In this document: positions 1 through 4,987 of the stretch, piece after piece
How the letters are laid out: each line of letters begins with the position of its first letter
Numbering within the stretch: the stretch's first letter is position 1
From: Chloroflexota bacterium
GTDB lineage: Bacteria; Chloroflexota; Dehalococcoidia; Tepidiformales; Tepidiformaceae
Reading direction: 5' to 3'
Assembly (NCBI GenBank): GCA_025350285.1
Contig: JANXYE010000404.1
Location: 1-11,313 of the forward strand
DNA: 11,313 nucleotides
Program-made: the position numbers and the translations under genes
Notes under the pieces: generated by a model
Database searches by the model: none
The model's input: only the letters and a program-made list of their open reading frames with translations
Told to the model about the DNA's origin: nothing

Positions 1-153
1 GATGCGGTCGCCTATGCCGTGGGAGTCCACGTCTTCAGCACGCTCTTTAACATCGGGCTGGGCGTGATAGCGATGCTGGTGATGGGGATGCGCCCCGGCG
101 AGGTGTTTCGCCTGCGTGCCCCGAAGACTGTCGCGGTGGTCCCGCCTTCATGA
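1..153 (+). CDS. C-terminal fragment of a membrane protein, possibly flippase-like (LPG synthase TM family)
   Basis: Frame 1 is open from the window edge to a TGA at 151-153 and gives the last 50 residues of a longer protein. Residues from about 12 to 31 form one hydrophobic stretch (FSTLFNIGLGVIAMLVMGM), consistent with a final transmembrane helix. A short basic tail follows (RPGEVFRLRAPK). The pattern of a Tyr/His-containing helix that packs into a glycine-rich last helix and a short cytoplasmic tail resembles the end of lysylphosphatidylglycerol synthase TM/flippase-like proteins. That is recognition from a fragment, so the family is tentative, but the membrane assignment is safer. It could equally be the end of another polytopic protein. 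The start lies outside the window. Confidence 0.5.
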   Translation, partial: DAVAYAVGVHVFSTLFNIGLGVIAMLVMGMRPGEVFRLRAPKTVAVVPPS

Positions 154-273
154 ACGCCGTGCGCAAACCTGGCTGCTGGCGGACTGGAATGAGTCGACCG
201 TCTATCCGCGTTGGCCGACGCTTGGCTGTCGCGTAGCATGCTATCCAAGCAGTCACTGAAGTTAGGTCAAGTC

Positions 274-420
274 ATGCCAGAACCACCCTCTATCCCCGAA
301 ATCTACACTGACTCTACGCGTCTTGCCGTTACGCCTTACGGGATGATCGTCACGGCCTACTCCCACGATCCAACTCGCTGGACCGCAGATTTCCGCAGGA
401 GGATGCCCGGTGCCAAGTGA
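274..420 (+). CDS. small hypothetical protein, first of an overlapping pair
   Basis: This is a 48-residue ORF beginning MPEPPSIPEIYTDS. The ATG at 274 is preceded by a weak Shine-Dalgarno-like AGGT at 264-267. An upstream in-frame start at 211 would add 21 low-quality residues and has no ribosome site. The stop codon lies inside the next gene, which starts at 410 with its own strong ribosome site, so the two appear translationally coupled. The central stretch (YTDSTRLAVTPYGMIVTA) faintly recalls the start of DUF3467-type small proteins, but the rest of that family's pattern is missing, so I assign no function. Base composition looks lower in GC than in the cysteine genes downstream. It could be a real small gene or the 5' part of a once longer gene. 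Confidence 0.45.
   Translation: MPEPPSIPEIYTDSTRLAVTPYGMIVTAYSHDPTRWTADFRRRMPGAK
397..402 (+). promoter_or_regulatory. ribosome binding site for the 410 gene, inside the preceding gene
   Basis: A perfect AGGAGG lies 7 bases before the GTG at 410, within the last codons of the 274-420 ORF. It is the strongest Shine-Dalgarno sequence in this part of the window. It decides the GTG start and argues that the downstream small ORF is a real, coupled gene. Confidence 0.7.
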
Positions 421-712
421 AATTCGCCGTATTGCCGTGGATAAGCACGGCGGCTCCACCCTCTACACGGAGATGGTCGTGGATGTAGATGAATGGGGCG
501 AAGGTTGGCTCACACCGGATCAGATTGATTCGATTGAGGAGTTGCGGGCTTGGGTTCGGCACTCGAAGTCGTCGCCGTGGAACACGGCCACTATAGCTCG
601 TTTCGTCCTCCGAGGAGCGTCCTGGCAACCAGCATCTCTCGAAATGGGCGGCTTGCGTCACGGGACAACCACAACGCTCCAAATTGCTCGGCCAATACCC
701 GTTCCCGCGTGA
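410..712 (+). CDS. hypothetical protein of 100 residues, second of an overlapping pair
   Basis: This ORF starts at GTG 410 behind a perfect AGGAGG and overlaps the preceding small ORF by 11 bases. The 100-residue product begins MPSEIRRIAVDKHGG. It has an acidic, Trp-rich segment (VDVDEWGEGWLTPDQ) at about 25-39, then a predicted helix with ELRAWVRHSKSSPW at about 44-57. It ends in a Thr-rich strand (GTTTTLQIARPIPVP). There is no signal peptide or membrane segment, so it is probably a soluble cytoplasmic protein. I do not recognise the family. The coupled arrangement of a 48-residue and a 100-residue protein is the size range of toxin-antitoxin or adaptor pairs, but no motif supports either. 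Confidence 0.6.
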   Translation: MPSEIRRIAVDKHGGSTLYTEMVVDVDEWGEGWLTPDQIDSIEELRAWVRHSKSSPWNTATIARFVLRGASWQPASLEMGGLRHGTTTTLQIARPIPVPA

Positions 713-788
713 GTCGGCCCCTCGAGCCGCCGCGATTCAGGACCCAACGCCGCCCCTTGCGCCCCGCTTACGCCGCCAGCTAAGATTG

Positions 789-815
789 TTGACACATTCA
801 CTCGACTTTATCGAG
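789..815 (+). promoter_or_regulatory. candidate promoter element and operator upstream of the Rrf2 regulator
   Basis: A consensus -35 hexamer TTGACA lies at 789-794. Seven bases later comes a perfect inverted repeat, CTCGA-CTTTA-TCGAG (801-815). No good -10 box stands at the ideal 17-base distance; TATCGA at 809-814 is the nearest AT-containing candidate but gives a 14-base spacer. Rrf2 regulators commonly repress their own operons by binding dyad sequences over the promoter, so this dyad is a reasonable autoregulatory site for the regulator starting at 871. The link is inferred from position only. Confidence 0.45.
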
Positions 816-870
816 AAAGGCGGCCGGGCGAAGGATGGCGGGCGAACCCTCCTCCCTCACCCCTATTTCC

Positions 871-1308
871 ATGCGCGTCTCAACTCGCAGCGACTACGGC
901 CTTCGCGCCCTGATTGAACTCGCCGGCCACTACGGCCGGGGGCCGCTGCAATCCTCCGAAATCGCCATGCGCCGCCACATCCCGGAGCAATACCTGGATC
1001 AGCTCCTCACGACCCTGCGCAAGGCCGGCTTCATCCGCTCCATGCGCGGCCCCGCTGGCGGCCACGAATTCGTGCGCGACCCCGCTACCGTCACGGTGCT
1101 CGACGTTATCCAGGCGCTTGAAGGCAGCCTTTCGCCCGTCGCCTGGCTCGATGAACCGGCCGGCGTGACCGACCACCCCCACCAGTGCGGCCAACGCGAG
1201 ATCTGGGAACGGATCCGCGGCGCGACGACCACCATCCTCGCCGAGTATTCGATCGCGGACCTGCTCGAACGTGAGCCGCACGCCGTCGCCGGGAGGTACA
1301 ACATATGA
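871..1308 (+). CDS. Rrf2-family transcriptional regulator (CymR-like, cysteine metabolism)
   Basis: This is a 145-residue winged helix-turn-helix regulator. It opens with the family's characteristic MRVSTRSDYGLRAL and contains the recognition region IPEQYLDQLLTTLRKAGF (37-54) followed by the wing RGPAGGH (59-65). The ATG at 871 is preferred because Rrf2 proteins usually begin exactly at this motif. An in-frame ATG at 835 would add 12 residues, and neither start has a well-placed Shine-Dalgarno. Iron-sulfur members such as IscR carry three clustered cysteines. Here only one cysteine is present (C106, in HQCGQREIW), so an IscR-type cluster with three Cys ligands is unlikely. The gene overlaps cysK by four bases (ATGA). 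CymR of Firmicutes is an Rrf2 protein that controls cysteine genes in complex with CysK, and this neighbourhood suggests a similar role. That role is inferred, while the family call is firm. Confidence 0.88.
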   Translation: MRVSTRSDYGLRALIELAGHYGRGPLQSSEIAMRRHIPEQYLDQLLTTLRKAGFIRSMRGPAGGHEFVRDPATVTVLDVIQALEGSLSPVAWLDEPAGVTDHPHQCGQREIWERIRGATTTILAEYSIADLLEREPHAVAGRYNI

Positions 1309-2243
1309 CTGCTACTTCCCACGCTCGCCCGGCGATCGCCGAATCCGCCCTCGAACTGATCGGTGGCACGCCGCTCGTGCGCCTGCGCCGGGTGATACCC
1401 GCCGGGGTGGCCACCGTCCTCGGCAAAATGGAGAACCTCAACCCCGGCGGCAGCGTGAAGGACCGGATCGCGCTCTCCATGGTCGAAGCGGCCGAACGCT
1501 CCGGCGCGCTCAAGCCGGGCGCGACCATCGTCGAACCGACCTCCGGGAATACCGGCATCGGCCTCGCCCTTGTGGCCGCCGTCAAAGGCTACCGCCTTAT
1601 CCTCACGATGCCGGAGGACATGTCGGTCGAACGCCGCCGCCTGCTCGAACGGTATGGCGCGGAGCTTGTCCTCACGCCCGCGATCGAAGGGATGACCGGC
1701 GCCGTCTTCGCGGCCCAGCAACTGCTGGCGAAGCACAAGGACTATTTCATGCCGCAGCAGTTCGAAAACCCGGCGAACCCTGAGATCCATTATCGCACGA
1801 CGGGCCCGGAGATCTTCGACGCGACCGAAGGCCGAATCGATGCGTTCGTAGCCGGTGTCGGCACGGGTGGCACCGTCACGGGCGTCGGCCGCTACCTGCG
1901 CGAACACGCTGGCCCGGAGATCGAGATCATCGCGGTCGAACCGGCCCGTTCTCCCGTGCTGAGCGGCGGCCGGGCGGGCATGCACGCCATCCAGGGCATC
2001 GGCGCGAGCTTCATCCCGGGTGTGCTGGACCGCACCATCTATAACCAGGTGCTTCGCATCGAAGACAAGGACGCCCTCACGATGACCCGCCGCCTGGCGC
2101 GGGAAGAGGGCCTGCTGCTGGGAATCTCCGCCGCCGCGAACGTCATCGCCGCTTCGCAGGTAGCTCAACGCCTCGGCGCCGGGAAGACCGTCGTCACCAT
2201 GCTCTGTGATACGGGGGAACGCTACCTGAGTGTAAACCTGTAA
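1305..2243 (+). CDS. cysK: cysteine synthase A (O-acetylserine sulfhydrylase)
   Basis: This 312-residue fold-type II PLP enzyme should make cysteine from O-acetylserine and sulfide in the cytoplasm. The PLP lysine is K52 in NPGGSVKDR. The substrate loop TSGNTG is at 79-84, the phosphate-binding GTGGT at 186-190, and S275 in GISAAAN takes the place of the serine that contacts the pyridine nitrogen. The MSVERRRLLERYGAELVLTP stretch (106-125) matches the CysK branch. Length equals the usual 300-325. A strong GGGAGG ribosome site at 1291-1296 sits 8 bases before ATG 1305, which overlaps the regulator's stop, so the two are translationally coupled. The residues after the C-terminal pocket serine (AAAN rather than SGAN) differ mildly from enterobacterial CysK. 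A cystathionine beta-synthase-like activity cannot be excluded, but no extra domain is present. Confidence 0.93.
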   Translation: MTATSHARPAIAESALELIGGTPLVRLRRVIPAGVATVLGKMENLNPGGSVKDRIALSMVEAAERSGALKPGATIVEPTSGNTGIGLALVAAVKGYRLILTMPEDMSVERRRLLERYGAELVLTPAIEGMTGAVFAAQQLLAKHKDYFMPQQFENPANPEIHYRTTGPEIFDATEGRIDAFVAGVGTGGTVTGVGRYLREHAGPEIEIIAVEPARSPVLSGGRAGMHAIQGIGASFIPGVLDRTIYNQVLRIEDKDALTMTRRLAREEGLLLGISAAANVIAASQVAQRLGAGKTVVTMLCDTGERYLSVNL

Positions 2244-2249
2244 CGCCTA

Positions 2250-2266
2250 GCCTCGAAGCACGAGGC
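2250..2266 (+). other. short hairpin after cysK
   Basis: GCCTCG-AAGCA-CGAGGC forms a perfect 6-base stem with a 5-base loop, starting 7 bases after the cysK stop. No T-tract follows, so it does not look like an efficient intrinsic terminator. It could stabilise the 3' end of the message or cause partial attenuation before the carrier-E1 gene 110 bases downstream. The rest of the 2244-2376 spacer shows no convincing promoter. Confidence 0.4.
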
Positions 2267-2364
2267 CCGCGTGGACCGGCGGCTGAGCAATTCGCCAGCG
2301 GGACACAAAGGATTCGAAGACGCGAGAAACCGTGCGCCTGTGCTTCGCGGCCGAGACATCCCCG

Positions 2365-2371
2365 AAGGAGG
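2365..2371 (+). promoter_or_regulatory. ribosome binding site that sets the start of the carrier-E1 fusion gene
   Basis: AAGGAGG lies 5 bases before the ATG at 2377 and is a near-perfect Shine-Dalgarno. It decides the ATG start over an in-frame GTG at 2332. It also shows that translation is meant to begin at the carrier domain, so that domain is an intended part of the protein. Confidence 0.75.
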
Positions 2372-2376
2372 AACCG

Positions 2377-3483
2377 ATGAGCGTCAACGTCTACATCCCC
2401 ACACCCTTCCGCCACCTGGTGGGCAACCGCGCGAGCGTGAAAGCCCGCGGCGCGACCGTGCGCGAAGCGCTGACCGACCTGGATACTCAGTTCCCCGGCT
2501 TCAATGCCCAGCTCGTGGACACCACCGGGCGGCTCGCGCGGCACATTAACGTCTACGTGAACCAGGTCGAAATCCAGACCCTGCAGGGCGAAACCACCGC
2601 CCTTAAGGACGGCGACGAACTCGCCGTTATCCCCGCACTCGCCGGCGGCGCGCCGACGGCTATGACGCCAGAGATGGTCGAACGCTACAGCCGCCACCTG
2701 ATCATGCCCCAGGTCGGCAGCGCCGGGCAGCGCAAGATCATCGAAGCGAGCGTCCTCATCATCGGCGCGGGCGGCCTCGGTTCGCCTGTCGCGCTCTACC
2801 TCGCGCTGGCGGGCGTCGGCAAGATCGGCCTCGTCGATTTCGATGTCGTCGACCGTTCGAACCTCCAGCGCCAGATCCTGCACGTCACTGAGAGCATCGG
2901 CCTCCCGAAGGTTGTCTCCGCTCGCAACACTTTGCTCGCCCACAACCCGAACATCGACGTGGTCACCCACGAAGAGCCGATCAACAGCGAGAACGCCTTC
3001 CGCATCATCGGCGACTACGATTACGTGGTGAACGGCGCGGACAACTTCGCCACCCGCTACCTGGTCAACGACGCCTGCTACCTGCTGAAGAAGCCGCTTA
3101 TCGACGGCTCGATCCTCATGTTCGACGGTCAGGCCACGACCTACATCCCGGGCAAGGGATGCTACCGCTGCCTCTATCCGGCGCCGCCCCCGCCGGGCAT
3201 GGTCCCGAGCTGCGCCGAAGCCGGCGTCCTCGGCGCGATGTGCGCCACCATCGGCAGCATCCAGGCGACCGAAGTGCTGAAGCTCATCCTGGACGTCGGC
3301 GAACCGCTGGTGAACCGCCTCCTCCTCTACGACGCCCTCGCCCTCGAGTTCCGCGTCGTCAAAGTGCGGCGCGATAAGGAATGCCCGCTCTGCGGCGACA
3401 ACCCAACCATCCACGAGCTGATCGACTACGAAGTCTTCTGCGGCTCACCAATCCCCCACGCCGAGGCCCCCTTCGGCGGATAA
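2377..3483 (+). CDS. CysO/MoaD-like sulfur carrier fused to ThiF/MoeB-type E1 adenylyltransferase
   Basis: This 368-residue protein has two domains. Residues 1-91 are a ubiquitin-like sulfur carrier of the ThiS/MoaD/CysO type (HINVYVN at 56-62, ending IPALAGG with Gly90-Gly91). Residues 97-355 are a MoeB/ThiF E1: YSRHLIMPQVG (104-114), nucleotide loop GAGGLGS (130-136), NLQRQ (162-166), GADNFATR (220-227), and zinc pairs C262/C265 and C336/C339. E1 enzymes adenylate a carrier's C-terminal glycine so that sulfur can be loaded as a thiocarboxylate. Here the carrier's diglycine is internal, so the domain can only act as a carrier if it is cut after Gly91. There is no C-terminal rhodanese domain, unlike mycobacterial MoeZ. 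The protein ends APFGG, again a diglycine. The E1 probably also serves the separate CysO next door. An internal ATG at 2662 (Met96) could in principle make a free E1 but lacks a ribosome site. Confidence 0.9.
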   Translation: MSVNVYIPTPFRHLVGNRASVKARGATVREALTDLDTQFPGFNAQLVDTTGRLARHINVYVNQVEIQTLQGETTALKDGDELAVIPALAGGAPTAMTPEMVERYSRHLIMPQVGSAGQRKIIEASVLIIGAGGLGSPVALYLALAGVGKIGLVDFDVVDRSNLQRQILHVTESIGLPKVVSARNTLLAHNPNIDVVTHEEPINSENAFRIIGDYDYVVNGADNFATRYLVNDACYLLKKPLIDGSILMFDGQATTYIPGKGCYRCLYPAPPPPGMVPSCAEAGVLGAMCATIGSIQATEVLKLILDVGEPLVNRLLLYDALALEFRVVKVRRDKECPLCGDNPTIHELIDYEVFCGSPIPHAEAPFGG

Positions 3484-3487
3484 CGAA

Positions 3488-3561
3488 TTGCCGCCAAGAT
3501 GCCAGGAGCGCCAAGAAACCACGTAAATTCATCTTGGCCCTCCTGGCGCCTTGGCGGCCAA
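3488..3561 (+). repeat. long imperfect palindrome between the E1 and cysO genes
   Basis: The left arm at 3488-3516 (starting TTGCCGCCAAG) and the right arm at 3532-3561 (ending CTTGGCGGCCAA) are reverse complements apart from about three mismatches and one extra base. They flank a 15-base AT-richer loop. The arms are built from CCAAG/CTTGG and GCCAGGAG/CTCCTGGC units. Similar CTTGGCG-rich palindromes are common between genes in environmental bacteria, so this is probably a dispersed non-autonomous palindromic element. It lies inside the presumed cysteine operon and would fold into a stable RNA hairpin before the cysO ribosome site. A TTG start inside the right arm would extend cysO but looks artefactual. 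Confidence 0.8.
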
Positions 3562-3583
3562 ACTCTCTGAGAGCAAACAACGC

Positions 3584-3916
3584 ATGAGTGCAGAAACCCC
3601 CTCCATCCAGGTCCGTGTGACCGCCGTCCTCCAGAAGATGACCGGCGGCCAGAAGACCGTGCAGGCCACCGGCGGCACCGTCTCCGCCGTCCTTGAGGAT
3701 ATGGACGCCCGCTACCCCGGCTTCAAAGCCCAGATGTTCGGGCCGGATGGCAAGATCCACCGCTTCGTCAACATCTACCTGAATGACGAGGACATCCGCT
3801 ACACGGGTGGCCCGGAGACGGCGATCAAGTCCGGCGACGTGCTCGATATCCTCCCGGCCCTGGCCGGCGGAGCAGACTGGCGGCCAAGAGACGAAGCCGC
3901 CAAGGACGCGAAGTAA
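3584..3916 (+). CDS. cysO: sulfur carrier protein CysO with a C-terminal extension after the diglycine
   Basis: This 110-residue ThiS/MoaD-fold carrier has strong resemblance to mycobacterial CysO: TGGQKTV near residue 20, HRFVNIYLNDEDIRYTGG around 59-76, and DILPALAGG ending at Gly95-Gly96. CysO-thiocarboxylate donates sulfur to CysM during cysteine synthesis, and CysM follows immediately. Known CysO proteins stop at Gly-Gly. Here 14 further residues (ADWRPRDEAAKDAK) follow, encoded by 3872-3913, part of which resembles a palindromic repeat arm. As written, the protein cannot be adenylated by E1 until the tail is removed. ATG 3584 is chosen with a GAGAG at 3569-3573 upstream; the longer TTG start at 3551 lies in the repeat. 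A sequencing or assembly error at the stop is possible but needs checking. Confidence 0.9.
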   Translation: MSAETPSIQVRVTAVLQKMTGGQKTVQATGGTVSAVLEDMDARYPGFKAQMFGPDGKIHRFVNIYLNDEDIRYTGGPETAIKSGDVLDILPALAGGADWRPRDEAAKDAK

Positions 3917-3958
3917 TCAGGCAAAGTCGTCTCCTGGCGCTTTTGGCGTTCTGGCGGC
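3896..3958 (+). repeat. second, degenerate copy of the palindromic element, overlapping the cysO 3' end
   Basis: The right arm at 3931-3958 (CTCCTGGCGC then TTTTGGCGTTCTGGCGGC) matches the right arm of the copy at 3532-3561. A plausible left arm, GCCGCCAAGGACGCGAAG at 3896-3913, encodes the last six residues of CysO just before its TAA. Pairing is good at the outer end of the stem and poor near the centre. This copy therefore appears to straddle the end of cysO and the spacer before cysM. Confidence 0.6.
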
Positions 3959-3974
3959 AAAACGGAGCTGAAGC

Positions 3975-4919
3975 ATGGCCCTCTACTCTTCCGTGATCGA
4001 CCTCATCGGCAACACGCCGCTGGTGGAGCTGCGCAGCTTCGCGCCCAGGCCGGATGTGCACATCTACGCCAAGCTCGAAGGCCAGAACCCCACCGGTTCC
4101 GTGAAGGATCGCATCGCCAAGTACAAGATCGAGGCGGCCGAGAAGCGTGGCGAACTGCAGCCCGGCGCGACGATCCTCGAACCGACTTCCGGCAACACCG
4201 GCATCGGCCTCGCGATGATCGGCCGGGTGAAGGGCTACCACGTGGTCTGCGTGATGCCGGAAAACGTGAGCGAAGAGCGCACCTCGCTCCTCCGCGCGTT
4301 CGGCGCCGAGATCATCTACACACCAGGCGACCTCGGTTCGAACGGCGCCATCGCCCACGCCAAGAAGGTCGTCGAAGAGAACCCGGGCAAGTACTACTTC
4401 CCCTACCAGTACGGCAACGAAGCGAACCCCCGCGCCCACTACGAGACCACCGGGCCCGAGATCCTGCGCGACCTGCCCCAGGTGACGGCTTTCATCGCCG
4501 GGCTCGGCACGGGTGGCACGCTCACCGGCGCCGGGCATTACCTGAAGGATCACAAGCCCTCCGTGCGCGTCATCGCCGCCGCCCCCCACCCCGGCGACGC
4601 CGTCCAGGGCCTGCGCGCGCTGGAGGACGGCTTCATCCCACCCGTGCTCGACGAATCCGTCCTCGACGGGAGGATCGTGGTCGATAGCGCGTCGAGTTTC
4701 GCGATGTCGAAGGAGCTGACCCTGCGCGAAGGGCTGTTCGTGGGTGTGAGCTGCGGCTCCGTCGTGAAGGCCGCCCTGCGCGCGAGCGAACGCCTGCCGG
4801 GCGAGCAGCACATCGTCTGCCTGCTCGCGGACGGCGGCTGGAAGTACCTCAGCTCCCACCTCTGGACGACCAACTGGGAGGACCAGCCAGAGGACGTGGA
4901 GACGAAGATCTGGTGGTAG
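3975..4919 (+). CDS. cysM: cysteine synthase CysM, probably CysO-dependent O-phosphoserine sulfhydrylase
   Basis: This 314-residue fold-type II PLP enzyme is related to, but distinct from, the CysK at 1305. The PLP lysine is K44 in NPTGSVKDR; TSGNTG is at 71-76 and GTGGT at 178-182. R214 in GLRALEDGF aligns with the arginine (R220) of Mycobacterium tuberculosis CysM that selects O-phosphoserine over O-acetylserine. The C-terminus continues past GWKYLS with an acidic tail ending KIWW, like the mycobacterial active-site-covering tail. The predicted reaction is O-phosphoserine plus CysO-thiocarboxylate giving a CysO-cysteine adduct, which in mycobacteria is released by the metallopeptidase Mec. 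The cysO gene directly precedes it, with a 58-base spacer and a GGAG site at 3964-3967 setting ATG 3975. No mec gene is in the window. Family is firm; the phosphoserine preference is inferred from one residue and context. Confidence 0.92.
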   Translation: MALYSSVIDLIGNTPLVELRSFAPRPDVHIYAKLEGQNPTGSVKDRIAKYKIEAAEKRGELQPGATILEPTSGNTGIGLAMIGRVKGYHVVCVMPENVSEERTSLLRAFGAEIIYTPGDLGSNGAIAHAKKVVEENPGKYYFPYQYGNEANPRAHYETTGPEILRDLPQVTAFIAGLGTGGTLTGAGHYLKDHKPSVRVIAAAPHPGDAVQGLRALEDGFIPPVLDESVLDGRIVVDSASSFAMSKELTLREGLFVGVSCGSVVKAALRASERLPGEQHIVCLLADGGWKYLSSHLWTTNWEDQPEDVETKIWW

Positions 4920-4960
4920 CACTCTGGTGGTAGCACTACTGTAACGAACTCTAACGAACT
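4909..4960 (+). repeat. two short tandem duplications at the cysM stop codon
   Basis: TCTGGTGGTAGCAC occurs twice head to tail at 4909-4922 and 4923-4936. The first copy contains the cysM TAG stop. Directly after, TAACGAACT occurs at 4942-4950 and 4952-4960, a 10-base period. These look like replication-slippage duplications in the spacer before the dehydrogenase gene, with no clear regulatory role. Confidence 0.75.
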
Positions 4961-4987
4961 GACTCGCCGCCAGCGGTTCGCCAGAAC

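Noticed and set aside
234..243. Palindrome TAGCATGCTA as an operator
   Set aside because: It is only 10 bases, it is isolated, and it has no promoter hexamers at useful spacing. Chance is adequate.
999..2168. Long minus-strand frame across the Rrf2 and cysK genes
   Set aside because: It is an Arg/Asp/Gly-rich shadow typical of high-GC genes. The plus-strand products have complete catalytic motifs.
2250..2266. Intrinsic terminator after cysK
   Set aside because: The stem is short and no T-tract follows, so it is listed only as a hairpin.
2332..2376. GTG start extending the carrier-E1 fusion by 15 residues
   Set aside because: A near-perfect ribosome site at 2365-2371 would then lie within the gene, and the carrier fold starts at the ATG at 2377.
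3551..3583. TTG start extending CysO by 11 residues
   Set aside because: The start is inside the palindromic repeat arm and CysO proteins begin close to the first strand. ATG 3584 is better.
3488..3958. CRISPR array
   Set aside because: There are only two copies, they are imperfect long palindromes rather than short direct repeats, and there are no uniform spacers or cas genes.
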